This document shows positions 11,638 through 22,952 of a stretch of DNA of 64,000 bases, one piece after another. The notes below the pieces were generated by a model. That model saw only the letters and a program-made list of their open reading frames with translations. It ran no database searches and was not told the origin of the DNA. The stretch spans positions 38,359,378 through 38,423,377 of the forward strand of contig NC_073746.1 of NCBI RefSeq assembly GCF_029784135.1. The letters run 5' to 3'. Source of the stretch: Toxorhynchites rutilus septentrionalis (Eukaryota; Arthropoda; Insecta; Diptera; Culicidae). A program made the position numbers and the translations under genes. Numbering within the stretch: the stretch's first letter is position 1; every line of letters begins with the position of its first letter.

Positions 11638-13280
11638 TTAGAATCAAAATATACACCCAGGTATTTGAAAAACATAGAGTGTTGGATCGTTTTGCCGGAT
11701 AAGTGAAGCTGGAATTGGGCGGGTTCGTGCTTCCTAGAAAAAACGACCATTTCAGTTTTCTCCGTAGAGAATTCGATACCCAGCTTGAGGGCCCACGTGA
11801 ACAGATTGTTCAGGGTATCTTGCAACGACTTTTGCAGAACGACGGGATTAGTACCCGTGATGGAAATAACTCCATCGTCTGCAAGTTGTCTCAGCGTGCA
11901 TTCTCTAGTTAAACAATCATCCATATCATTGACGTAAAAACTGTACAAGAGGGGGCTTAGGCAGGAGCCTTGTGGTAGGCCCATAAAACTGTAACGAGAA
12001 GATTTCGAGCTGCCATGAGAGAAAATCATGTGCTTTTCTGACAGTAAATTGTACAGGAAATTGTTAAGAATTGGTGAAAGTCCACGATTATGAAGCTTCT
12101 CTGAGAGAATTTCCATGGAAACTGAATCAAATGCCCCTTTGATATCGAGAAAAACGGAAGCCATTTGTTCTTTGCGAGCAAATGCGATTTAGATTTCAGA
12201 AGATAGCAGCGCGAGACAATCATTTGTCCCTCTACCTCGACGGAAGCCAAACTGCGTATTTGACAGCAAATTGTTCGTTTCGACCCACTTGTCCAAACGA
12301 AGTAGAATCATTTTCTCTAACAATTTACGAATACAGGGTAACATTGCAATCGACCTATACGAGTTGTGATCGCAAGCCGGCTTGTTGGGTTTCCGTATGG
12401 CTATCACTCTCACTTGTCTCCAGTCATGCGGGACAATATTCAGCTCCAGAAACTTGTTGAACAAGTTCAGCAAACGCTGTTTTGCCAAGTCGGGAAGATT
12501 CTTCAACAAGTTGAATTTAATCTTGTCCGACCCCGGAGCTGAATTGTTACATGAGAGAAGGGCAATTGAGAATTCCACAATCGAAAAATTCTCATAATCG
12601 CATTGAAGTGGAATGTCGCGTACGACGTTTTGTGCAGAAACGGTGTCGGGGCAAACCTGCCTTGCAAAGTTAAAAATCCAACGGTCAGAGTATTCCTCAC
12701 TTTCGTTTGTATGGTTCCAGCCACGCATTTTCCTAGCCGTATTCCAAAGAGTGCTCATAGCGGTCTCCCTTGACAAACCATTGACGAACTTCCGCCAATA
12801 TCCACGCATTTTTGCTTTAATCAAACCTTTTAGTTTGGCTTCTAGAGCTTGTTACTTTAGAAACCATTCCACTAATCCAGTTTTCCTGAATTTTTTGAAA
12901 GCGGATGATTTTTCAAGGTAGACCTTTGAACACTCCTTGTCCCACCAAAGTGATGAAGGACGACGTCGGAAAGTGGTAGCCGGTACACGTTTCTTTTGAG
13001 CTTGAAGTGCGCTTTCGTAAATCAAACTCGATATAAAGTTATACTCTTCGAGTGGAGGAAGTTCATGCATTGAAACAATTGCTTCAGATATTATTTCCGC
13101 AAATATTCTCCAGTCAATATTCTTCGTGAGGTCATACGAAATATTGACTGACTCACGAGAGCTTGATTCATTAGCGATCGATAAAATTATTGGTAGGTGA
13201 TCACTACCGTGGGGATCTTGGATTACCTTCCACATGCAATCCAGGGATAACGAAGAAGAGCATAGAGATATGTGCCCGTG
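11502..13280 (-). pseudogene. LINE ORF2: endonuclease C-terminus and reverse transcriptase
   Basis: The minus-strand frame opens with the end of the endonuclease domain, marked by DPHGSDHLPI, the typical final motif of APE-type LINE endonucleases. It is interrupted by a TAA at 12852-12854 and another at 12189-12191 in the middle of the reverse transcriptase; both replace codons that are open in the family. Reverse transcriptase motifs follow in order: SVFLDIKGAFDSV (first catalytic Asp), GLPQGSCLSPLLYSFYVNDM and LRQLADDGV (catalytic ADD, with Leu before Ala instead of the usual aromatic). The frame is lost at about 11560. The protein would copy element RNA at a nicked target, but this copy cannot make it. 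Confidence 0.93.
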
Positions 13281-13290
13281 CAGAACATAT

Positions 13291-13489
13291 GATAGATATC
13301 AGACAGACCCCTCCCCTTTTCTCCCCTTAGAGAGGGGGAGAAATGTCTATTCACCATAGAAACGTTTCGTGCCCCCTAAAATCTTATATTGGTGAGATTA
13401 ATCACCATTCTTCTGCCATCATCACTCGTTTGTAGCACTGGTGGGGTGAACAAACAATATCCAACAATCAAACAAAACGGTTAACCCTC
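13291..13489. other. Spacer with C/G-rich inverted motif
   Basis: A short imperfect inverted motif (CCCCTCCCCTTTTCTCCCC followed by GAGAGGGGGAG) lies at about 13310-13345. No gene is seen. Confidence 0.4.
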
Positions 13490-15405
13490 AGTTATCTGTA
13501 ATCGTTCTGTTTTTTTTTTGGATACTGAATAACAAAAGGGCTACGAATTTTATTTAGTAAGGCGCCCGAATTTTATATTTTACAATCATATGGTGTTAAA
13601 CGGCCCAGCAGAAGTTGTTTCTCTCGGAGACTATTAAGCTCAGAGAAACAGCTTGTATGAATGAGAGATTCCATCAATCTATTCACTTCATGCCCACCAG
13701 CGAAGAGAAGTAACCGTTCCTCCGGTGAGCGTGTTCTCCCAGTATTCGTACATTAATTCTCCACTCCGCTCTCTTTTTTTTCCTATATTCTCTGAGCACA
13801 TAATATAGACGCCAAATGTGAAGACATATTTTCGTTTTGAAGACATTTGCAGACATCATCCCTCACATATAGGAGAAGTGTGTAATACGCACCCCCTAAG
13901 CGAGAATGGATTTATCTTACCCGTGATCTTAAAATGTAAGATTACAACTACGTCAGTACGTAGATTAGTAAACCCTCAGTCATCTGTAATCGCTCTGTAT
14001 TTTAGATACTGAATAACAAAAGCGCTACGAATTTTATTTTGAAAGGCGCCCAAATTCTAAATTTCCAATCATACGGTGTTAAATGGCCCAGCAGAAGTAT
14101 AATATGCCCATAAGTTGTTTCTCTCAGAAACTATAAAGCTCAGAGAAACAGCTTGTATGAATGAGAGATTCCATCAATCTATTCCCTTCATGCCCACCAG
14201 CGAAGAGAAGAAACCGTTTCTCCGGTGAGCGTGTTCTCCCAGTATTCGTGTATTGATTCTTCAGTCTGCGCTCTTGTTTTCCTGCATTCTCTGAGCACAT
14301 AATATAGATGCCAAATGTGAAGACATGTTTTCGTTTTGAAGACATTTAACTTTGTGAAAACATACTGAGGTCATTTCACAGTATGTGAAATCAATTGTTT
14401 GTGTGATTTATCGAACATGATTTAGATGTATCGTGATGGTTTGTTCAATTTTGTTCATTATGATTACATTTGAAGACATTTATTCGTGTCATGCAAAAAT
14501 ATTTGAAAAAATCATCTGGCATCCCTCACATCCAAGATATTTCTCGAAAGCTAGCATATTGCCCCGATCGAGGGTATGCCATACTGCCCGATGGTAAGCT
14601 GATGCGGAAAATATCAAATTAAGAAGGAAAGAAGGAAATGAATCCTTTCTTACCATTTTCTTCATCTGAGATATTCACTGGAAACTGGACTCAATAAATA
14701 TGACCCACAGTTATCGCCTCTGAATCGGTTTCAAGCAACAAAAACCTTATAGAAATGATGTAGATAATTACATCGAAAATCGCTTCCAAAGAAATTTTTT
14801 TTCTTATTTTTCTAAAGCATGTTACAAATGTAAAACTTGCAAGGTGGGATTCTATCATTGACTAGTACGATTGCCTTTATCCATTGCGATTCTATTCTTG
14901 CTAGTTTACGAGAAAATCAGGCGGGTCAAATTGCCCGGTAGGCGCGTTTTAGACACATCTCCTCTACAAGCTATTTCTCTCGTGAGAATATTATCCGGCC
15001 GAAAGCGAGAAAATTGCCCCGATCGAGGGTATGCCGTATTGCCCGATTGTAAGCTGATGCGGGAAATATCAAATTGAGAAGGAAATGAATCCTTTCTTAC
15101 CGTTTTCTTCATCTGAGATATCCACTGGGAACTCGACTCAATAAATATGACTCACAGTTATCGCCTCTGAATCGGTTGCAAGCAACAAAAACCTTATAGA
15201 AATGATGTAGATAATTACATCGAAAATCGCATCCAAAGAAAATTTTTCTTGTTTTTTTAAAGCATGTTACAAATGTAAAACTTGCATGGTACGATTCTAT
15301 CATTGACTAGCACGATTGCCTATAACCATTGTATTTCTATTCTTGTTGGTTTGTGAAAAAATCAGACGGGTCAAATTGCCCGGCAGGCGCGTTTTAGACA
15401 CATCG
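13490..15405 (+). repeat. Non-autonomous repeat family with duplicated 3' part (family R1)
   Basis: The segment is homologous to 26474-27589. A partial copy at 13490-13830 precedes a longer one starting near 13871 (TAGGAGAAGTGTGTAATACG). The terminal roughly 430 bases, ending GGCGCGTTTTAG, are present twice, ending near 14952 and near 15396. Shared blocks include TTGCCCCGATCGAGGGTATG and AAACAGCTTGTATGAATGAG. No transposase is present. The start motif resembles the AGGGGA-ended elements elsewhere in the window. Confidence 0.75.
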
Positions 15406-16204
15406 TTGGCCGTTGGCCGAAAATTATAGGAGAAAATTCGTTCCACTGCGTTTTCTTTTCCCTCCGCCACCATTACACAACCGATTAGTTTCGGAACTGT
15501 TGTCGTTCTGCGGAAGGGTATGCATAGTATAATTTGTGGATTATTTATTTGTTAATGATGTTTTTGAGAGCGTTGGAGACATAATTTTGCTAAGAGGTAT
15601 TGGAAAACTAATTGGATATTCACTAAGTTCAGTGTTTCAATGACCCTCTAGACAGCGAGCAATAAACAGTACATGTTAATGCTGAGGTTCGGAGTCAATT
15701 TGAAAATTCGATTGCTCCGCTACTTTAATAATGGTTTAGCATTTAGTTTGTTTACTTCACATCTGCACTATGTGGAAAAAGGAATAAGGAGTGAAATAAT
15801 TAACTATACATTTACTTTTCGGAGCGCTTATAACTCGATAATTTCTCGACAGATTGTGAACATGTTCGAATATTGAATAGTTGCAAAATTTAAAAAATTA
15901 CTTTCCAAATTTCGCTCCTTTTTTGAGCCGTTTACTCATGTTGTTGAATAAATTTCATTTTAAAGTACTGTAATGTACTCGATACTGAAATCTTTAATAG
16001 GGTCTGAGAAGTTTGAAGAAGAAACATTAGATTAATAGTACAGCTAAAAGTTAGGGTTACCATAATAAAATCTCTGTTTGTGTACTAAAAAAAATATTTC
16101 ATCTTAGTATTATTCCTTAATATTTGTTGATATCCGTATATAAATGGTTCGAATCTTAGCAAAATGATTCGGCGTAATCACGTAGCGCTAGTAAGCATAT
16201 ACAC
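15406..16204. other. Unassigned AT-rich sequence
   Basis: No gene, RNA or delimitable element is recognised. Open frames are short and lack motifs. Confidence 0.5.
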
Positions 16205-16960
16205 TAGGGTGCCAATGAAAATGGTCATCTCGAATTTCAAAAAGTTACTCCATAAAAAATGTTCACCACCTCGAAAAAAAAACCTCATGCAAAATATCAA
16301 CTCAATCGCACTTAAGGAAAAGTAGCGCAAAGCGGTCAAAGTGTGAGTTTTTTTGAAAATCGAAAAATCACCCAAGAAAGGATTGAATGAAATCGTTGTT
16401 TTAAAAAAAATTGATGCCAAATGTCCTAAAATTGCATGAAACGTCGAGATCTACTGTCATTTTGAATAAAAATTTTGTCAAATATCGACGCTCCGGGATT
16501 TTTTTCCTAAACACGGGTAAATCTCGACGTGTCATGCAATTTTAAGACATTTGGCATCAAGAAAAAAATTAAAACCCGAATTTTCGGCGATTTTGTTGTT
16601 TTCAACGTCTGCGACACTAGTACATGAAGTCCAATTAAGCCCATAATTTGGCATTGGGTATATTATTTGCATTGGGTGCAAATTTTGATGCAAGTTCCGA
16701 ACGAAAAATCGAAATAACCATTATTCGTTGGCTCCCAAAACCGAACGTTTTGCCTCGTATTCAAGCAAAAAATTAAGTCCCAGAATGTCGATTTTTGAAA
16801 AAAAAATATTTTTCGACGTTTCATGCAATTTTACGACATTTGGCATAAAACTTTTTTTTTTGGGAGCCCCGATTTCATATACTTTACTCAAACTTTGACC
16901 GCTTTACGAGGAAAGTTTTCCGCCAAAGATGGGAGATATAATAATATGGACGTGTTAATT
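16205..16960. repeat. Foldback-type repeat cluster, copy 2
   Basis: Related to the cluster at 2397-3130: it begins AGGGTGCCAATGAAAATGGT, and the module CGACGTTTCATGCAATTTTA with CATTTGGCAT occurs at about 16405-16450 (inverted), 16515-16560 and 16815-16850. It encodes nothing recognisable. Confidence 0.65.
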
Positions 16961-17312
16961 AATTCGTAAATTAACATTACGTTATTTTTTATACAAAAAG
17001 GACTTGTCCTAATCCTAGTGAGTCTAAAACTCGACTGAGGCCTAATTCTCTGAACGTGGAGCTGGAAGAATGCTACGCGGTTGGAGTTCTGTTATCTGGC
17101 ATATGCATGGCCTTCTTTAGTTCATGAGTGGTTCGTCCGCTGCATGCTGGGTATACTTATTTTTTTTGCCGACCCCTTTATAAGGCCATGGCAACTACGA
17201 ATCGACTCCAACTTCAGAGAACATAAGCCTTACATGAGAAAGAACACATATTTACCATTGATAAAAAATAAACTATTGAAACAGTATGTGTCAATATATT
17301 TGCCACTGTCAG
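16961..17312. other. Unassigned spacer
   Basis: No gene or element recognised before the tail of the following retroposon fragment. Confidence 0.4.
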
Positions 17313-17650
17313 TTGAGCTTGAGCTTGAGCTTGGGTAGACTATACAATTCGTAGTTGCTCTCCGTGATTGACCTGAACCAACCAAATTACACAAAGAACA
17401 CACAGAATTACAGAATGACAGAATGATTCTCGTTGTGCAATTTTCGGTGATTCGAGCTTTAAATGGTCAATAACGACGCCGGCCACGTCCTTACAGTCAC
17501 CAGGGGAAGGGAAGGAATGTTAATATAATACTCGCCGCCCGAAGGCCAGAAGGGTCACCTCTATAGGGTGGTTCCCTAGCGTTTATCATGGAAGGGATAG
17601 TTGTTAGTGGGAATGGTTAAGAAAAATCAGGATTCACTGCATTACTGTAA
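17313..17650 (-). mobile_element. CAAGCT-tailed retroposon, 3' fragment
   Basis: The sequence is the reverse complement of about 37325-37663, the 3' part of the larger retroposon. Its minus-strand 3' end is a short tandem repeat of CAAGCT after GTAGTTGCTCTCCGTGATTG (plus-strand reading). Internal shared blocks include GACGCCGGCCACGTCCTTAC. I see no target duplication, so only the homology defines it. Confidence 0.75.
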
Positions 17651-18043
17651 AAGAGAGTTAACTCGACTGAAAATTTTTCAGTTCGGCCTGCAAAAACGAA
17701 ATTATTTGGAAGAGTACAGCATAATGCATAGACGTGAGTATGAGCTTCCCCATCTCACATTCCAATAAGATTAATGGGTTTCCAAGTGGGCGCGCTACAT
17801 ACGAATGATTTCAATAACCTGTTTTCGAAGCTATCATTAAGCTATTGAAACAATTTTTCGAGTCAATAAATAGCAATCATATAACTCTTGGACATTTTAT
17901 CTTTTGTATGAAATGATTATCATACTGTTCCGTTGATCTGAAGCAGAATGAATCACGCTTAAAGAAGGAATGGATTTTTTCTTGAAATTTACTCAGCAAA
18001 AATAATGCCCTTTCCCAACAATTTAGAACGACAAACGGTAAAC
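17651..18043. repeat. Spacer with a direct repeat shared with 20145-20285
   Basis: Bases 17810-17945 resemble 20145-20285 in the same orientation: GATTTCAATAACCTGTTTT against GATTTCAATAGCCTGTTTT, and later GACATTTTATCTTT. The two copies bracket the H3 inverted-repeat structure and the TTAA MITE. No coding sequence is seen. Confidence 0.5.
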
Positions 18044-18792
18044 AGTTTCATCAAAGTGATTTGTTCGATATGAGGAAATATTCACTACATCATGTCATGT
18101 ATTTCATATTCTTCACTATCAAATCCATATCCGTGGCACCTATCGGTATCGAATTTATATCGATACCATGATTTTCGCTGAATGCTCCTTTCAGTTCGGC
18201 TTGTAAAACACTTTTCAGAACTCTCATCCATCAAAAAAAGCCCTGAAAAGAGCCGTTGATTACATGCTAAGCTAATATAGCACGCTCTCCTCGGATACGA
18301 TGGGCCAGCTGGATGTCTTTCGGCATGATGTGACGCGTTTTGCATGGATAGCACACAAATTGGTATCTTCGAATAGGCTTCTGCAGCATCATAACCACGG
18401 AACTTCGGAAGCCCAAGTCGGTTTTGAAGTCCTGAGCAATTCCACGAACCAAATGCTTCAAAGGTAGCTTGCGGATCAGCAATTCGGTCGACTTCTGATA
18501 GCGACGAATTTCACGCAATGTTCCCAATAGATAGCGATGTGACTTCTTCACACTTCCTGCGGCTGATGCGCTTTTCCGAGCTGCTTTCGTGGTGCATTAC
18601 CACCGAAAGACTAACGAAAGAAAAGTTTGTTACAAGCCGAACTGAAAGGAGCATTTAGCGAAAATCGTGGTGTCGATAAAAATTCGATACCGATAGGTGC
18701 CATGGATATGGATTTGATAGTGAAGAATATGAAATACATGACATGATGTAGTGAATATTTCCCTATATCGAAGAAATCACTTTGATGAAACT
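18044..18792. mobile_element. Inverted-repeat (foldback) element carrying a histone H3 fragment
   Basis: Two arms of about 170 bp, 18044-18216 and 18622-18792, are reverse complements at roughly 90 percent identity by eye. The outer ends read AGTTTCATCAAAGTGATTT and the inner ends TTTCAGTTCGGCTTGTAA. The 405-bp loop holds a histone H3 pseudogene. No clear target duplication flanks the arms. Gene capture by a foldback transposon fits, as does formation of an inverted duplication around an old H3 copy. Confidence 0.7.
18262..18610 (-). pseudogene. Histone H3 pseudogene
   Basis: Minus-strand reading gives an unmistakable but broken H3: first a fragment with GGNAPRKQL (the K14-Q19 region of H3), then in another frame [26 protein letters not shown] and [17 protein letters not shown]. 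The SSVVM segment resembles canonical H3 (SSAVM) more than H3.3 (SAAIG). About a dozen residues of the alpha-2/alpha-3 region (EASEAYLVGLFED in the family) are missing or scrambled, and at least one frameshift lies between the tail and core. It cannot make a histone. It sits in the loop between the two inverted arms. A retrocopy or a copy from a histone cluster are both possible; no 3' stem-loop or poly(A) is seen. Confidence 0.9.
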
Positions 18793-19346
18793 ACATTATA
18801 AAATTATTTGCGTACGAATGCCGCAATCGATAGCCGACTCTAATTTGCGCTAGGTAATTTCCTCGGAGGACTCGATTCCTCCTATGAGCATTAATAATCT
18901 CTTTCTGGAAAAACGAAGTGGTATGAATCACATTATTCGAAAGATAAAATGAAGAAGTTTTCTGCCAATTTCCTTCAACCTCCAAACATCTCCTTCTCCC
19001 GTTTGTCGTTTTTGCGTTCGCTAATCCTTTCTCACAACACCCATTTCTCGATTGAGAAATTAACATACATCGTTTGCCAGTGCACGTAGACCGGGAATTC
19101 CTAAAGATTTATTGCACCTCAGATAAATTGCCGAAAGACGTGGTCTTACGTTGATCGCACTTGATTGAAAAATCCAAAACGAAATGTATTTGGTCGCAGC
19201 ATTATATGAGTAGAAAGCGATTATTTGCTCGAAAATGAATTGATTTTCGCGATGTGAAATATTTTCCGTTTTTCATGTTATGCATCCAATATTGGATACG
19301 AAAATTTTCTACTGATGGGGAAAAATAATATTCAGAAGCTTTCCTG
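18793..19346. other. Unassigned spacer with a diverged duplicated segment
   Basis: Bases 19150-19215 resemble 19740-19812 (GATTGAAAAATC followed by AAATGTATTTGGTCGCAG or its variant), so the following MITE is flanked by a local duplication. No gene is seen. Confidence 0.45.
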
Positions 19347-19350
19347 TTAA

Positions 19351-19739
19351 CACGTTCGACGCCCAACGCGACGTTTTTGAGTTTCTTGCAGAGCCAACTT
19401 GCGATTAAATTATAAAATGCAGATCAAACTTAGTTTATAGATAACTTTTACATGATCTAGCAATGTTTGTTTTAAATTGAAGACGAATTGATGACAATAA
19501 CACATGCCAAAGTCATAGTATAGGGGTTCTGCAAAAAACTGCAGTACAAACCATCCGTACTATAGATTAATAAAAAGTATAGTATAAACAGTATAATATT
19601 ATGGTTATGATTTTATTATTTTTCCTCATATCCTATAGTTACATTTAGGTGCCTATTCTATCAAATACCTTTTAAAAATCCTACTCAATTCGAGCGAGGA
19701 AAGTGTCACCCATATCTAGGTGACGGGGCGTCGAAAGTG
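19351..19739. mobile_element. TTAA-flanked MITE, probably piggyBac-like
   Basis: A 389-bp segment begins CACGTTCGACGCCC and ends with the near-complement GGGGCGTCGAAAGTG. It is flanked on both sides by TTAA (19347-19350 and 19740-19743), the target duplication typical of piggyBac-superfamily insertions. There is no coding capacity, so it is non-autonomous. The superfamily call rests on the TTAA duplication only. Confidence 0.7.
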
Positions 19740-19743
19740 TTAA

Positions 19744-20272
19744 TTGCGATTGATTGAAAAATCACAAAACCAAATGTATTTAGTTGCAGTGTTATATGGA
19801 TAAAAAACATTAAAATAAACTCTTTCGCATGAATGTATTTTTCAATTCCCAGGGGAACTGGCAGATTATTTTTCAGCAACTATGATAGCAACGAAAGTTC
19901 CGCGCGTATATGTGTGTGTGTGTGTGGTGGCTGCTCCGATGTTTCAAGCGGAACCGTGGCATCACTCTCCTCTTGATGGATTCCCTTCTGGCCTTAGATG
20001 CACAAACAGGCTCTTGGTGACACCGTTCATCAACGCTTTCATGATAAACGTAGTTAGCTTCATCACAACAGCGACAACATGCTCCAATCGCTGTTCAATT
20101 ATAACTGAGTGGGTTTACGAGCGGCGCTCGCTTATATACCGATTGGTGATTTCAATAGCCTGTTTTGAAATCAATTTTAAGGCTTTTGAAACGAGTTTTT
20201 GGATGAAAAAGTAACATGTATATAACGCGTAGACATTTTATCTTTCGAATGAAGTGTTTATCATACCATTAC
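19744..20272. other. Unassigned spacer with GT-repeat
   Basis: A short GT dinucleotide run lies at about 19909-19926. A TATA-like TTATATACC lies at about 20130-20140 beside the 20145-20285 direct repeat. No transcript model can be supported from sequence. Confidence 0.4.
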
Positions 20273-20390
20273 GTTCAGTTGTTTAAGAGCTATTAACGCT
20301 CAAAATCTCGGTCTCCGGCGTAACGCTTTCGTTTTCGAAACTTTGATTTTACACCCCGGTATTGAAATGAAAGACGTAGTCCTACGTCAA
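20273..20390 (-). repeat. Solo end of the palindromic-terminus family
   Basis: Read on the minus strand this starts with TTTTTGACGTAGGACTACGT and continues CTTTCATTTCAATACCGGGG, matching the right end of the 4302-6775 element (palindrome at 20373-20388). No partner end was found within the neighbouring sequence. Confidence 0.6.
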
Positions 20391-22745
20391 AAACTTATTT
20401 CACTAGTTTGAGTCCAATTTCCTTTTTGCAAAACATTTAGATTAGATCTTTCGGACTGCTTAAGAAACAATCTTCCTCGCAAATCACAAACGCTACGTGA
20501 GAAAAAAAATCCATAATCTATAATTCTTATTGCGCCTTTGGTTATGCAAAAATCAGAACAATGTTTTTAGTGAAGCGAGCAGGGCTCGGCAAAGTCACAT
20601 CCAACTGAGGATAATCAGGGGACTGTAAAGATTTCGAATTCGATTCTCTCCCATATATCACGTATGCATGTATCGATGTTTGAGTTCACGTTGGGTCAGC
20701 AATGGAGCTGTCCATTAAAGATGTAGCAAATTTTTTGCATTAGGAAACAAGTTTTCGTTTTACTTGGTATGGACGTTAAAATAAGATTGTGTACAATGAG
20801 ATTCATGTCAGGGGGAGTAGAAGTGGTGGATTGAAGTCAGATTGAACGAAGTGACAGAATTGTATTTATTCGTCATGTCAATAAGAATAACCATATGCTA
20901 GAATAGTTCATCATTCATCCTCGCTCTTAATGCCAGTCAATTCATTTCTAATCAATTTATGTTATGTTGACGGCGAATGCCGAAGTAGTCATAGTCAAAG
21001 CAAAGCAACTAAGAAGAGAGTCGATTTTCATTTTTCATCTGCGAAGATGTTGGGCCCTGATAACGAAAAATAATGTTTTTTATATAGACTTACACAGCAA
21101 AAATTGGAAATTTGATTTTTTCATCAAATATTCCATTTATTTTATTGACAAAAAATGCATAATCTTACACAGTAGATCCTAAATAGAACGTTCCCAGTAA
21201 AAAACTTATCAACTTATTGCATTTTCAACGAATTTAAATAACAAATATTCTGCCGGCGCTCTAAAAATCGAGGTTTTGACATAAAAATTACTCCCAATTA
21301 ATATCGCATGTTTTTAGAAGCCCTAAAAAAATTGGAGTATTCCCAAATACCTTCAGAAGTTTTTAGTTAAGCAAAATATTGAGACAATATTCCAAGTGTA
21401 TCGAAAAAAAATGTATTCTGGTTGGTAATATTGTTGCTACGGCCTTATAAAGAATTAAGTTTCCTCATTATCAGGAAAGCATGGAAAAGTTCATTCGCTC
21501 ATTTCTCCACACCTAATTATAAATCACTCTTGTATCTGCTTGGAATATTCATGGCGAAAAGAATGCGGCAAGCAATCTTGAGATTGCACGATGAATCATT
21601 TTACACTCCCCGACCATCTTCATTCAGGAGTGATAGTGAACATAACAAAACAAAGAGTGGAAAACAACATTCAATGAATGAATACTCCTTTGGAAAGATC
21701 GCACGAAACAAAATAACGAGTGAGTCAAGATAGACTGAATCTGCGTGTATGTATGATTGTATTTCCTCTTGTACTCTTTTCCTTGTCAGCATCCAGGTGC
21801 ACATGAATCCCTTCTCGCTCACCAATAACTTGCGTTAATATGGTCTTTTGCGTTGGCTTAAATCGTTTCATACTAGAAACAAAAAAAAATGTCATTGCAA
21901 TAGTGCACAGGAAACAACTCGATTTCAACTATCTACCTATATTTTACTGCCGCGATCGAGGCTCAATGATTGCTATTTGAGTGAAAAACGATTGATTTTA
22001 CAGAAACACTCGCTGGCCCAAGCAAAAGTTTCATAACGTCATTCCGAGAGGCAAATGAGGGAATGCAATAAAATCTGAGAACAGATGAGCGGAATCGAGA
22101 CAGTATTTTTCCGTTCTAATCGAGAATGAACTTTGCGAAGAGGATAGGTGAATGTTTTCTGTCTCAAATAAAGTGAGGCATAAACGGAGAATAGAAGGGT
22201 AAGTTTTATCTGTGAATGAGTGTTGTTGAACGAATTTCGATGCAATTTTGCCCATACCTGTTATCAGGTTATAACTATATGTATCATGTTCGGCCATCGT
22301 GAATTTTCGTAATTATTGAAATAATCTGTTTGTCTTTAGTTGTTGTATCATAATAGAATTAGTTGTAATAGAATTAGTTGTAATTACAAATACAACCATA
22401 TCAATGTTGTTGCCGACGGCCAGTGCGGTGTCAATGGACCAAAGGTTGGTAGTTGGTTATAAAGTACAGGCATTTTGTGTCATTTTCGACACCGTTTCCT
22501 GGCACCAAATTTTGAAGACGAATTGTATATACGTAGTCATACTTCACTGCATTCGACCGTCCCTTTGACGGCAGTATACAATCTGTATAATAGATGAACA
22601 TTTGCAAGGAAACAAGATGAACGGAAGTGTGAATGTACGAGTAAGTGACAACAACTAGAAGGCTCTCTCCGGGGCTATTTTTCATATAATTCGTGTGCAT
22701 ATTTATGTAACAATCCCACTGCAATAAGTTTGCAGCAATGGTTTT
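20391..22745. other. Unassigned AT-rich region
   Basis: More than 2 kb without a recognisable gene. Open frames up to about 100 codons on either strand have no domain, signal peptide or conserved-looking composition that I can defend. It may be ancient repeat or intron sequence. Confidence 0.5.
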
Positions 22746-22945
22746 TTTTATCCCATTTATTTATTTAAGGCTCATTAGCATTTTAGCTGTAACAGAGCCG
22801 AATTTTAATCGTGTACATGTCACATGGTTATCATATATCTAAAATTAGCACATTACACAGTTGCCATTCGCCAGTATTCCTTCTATACCATTACATATGG
22901 TACATTCACACAGTAGCCATTTAGGCGTAAGAGTATTCTTTCTGT
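22746..22945 (-). repeat. LINE 3'-tail fragment (copy D)
   Basis: On the minus strand the segment ends with a stem GGCTCTGTTACAG...AATGAGCC, then TTAAATAAATAAA and a run of A. The same layout (GGCTC stem plus A-rich tail) closes the I-type LINEs at 3463, 9661 and 46265. Only the 3' UTR is present and the 5' limit is uncertain. It lies directly downstream of the stop codon of the small gene at 22953-23280 and may supply its polyadenylation signal. Confidence 0.5.
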
Positions 22946-22952
22946 TCTTCCA

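Larger units (their letters stand above)
9661..13280 (-). mobile_element. I-superclade LINE, 5'-truncated copy B (3.6 kb)
   Basis: A minus-strand non-LTR retrotransposon flanked by the 10-bp direct repeat CAGAACATAT at 9651-9660 and 13281-13290. Its 3' end has an A-rich tail and a GGCTC-led stem like copies A and C. It spans, in order, the end of the apurinic endonuclease domain, the whole reverse transcriptase, RNase H and the C-terminal Cys/His segment. ORF1 and the start of the endonuclease are missing through 5' truncation exactly at the duplicated site. Three in-frame stops and one frameshift show the copy is defective. Confidence 0.95.

Noticed and set aside
20130..20160. TATA-like sequence as a histone promoter
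   Set aside because: The idea came from the nearby H3 pseudogene, but orientation, spacing and downstream coding sequence do not support a promoter.
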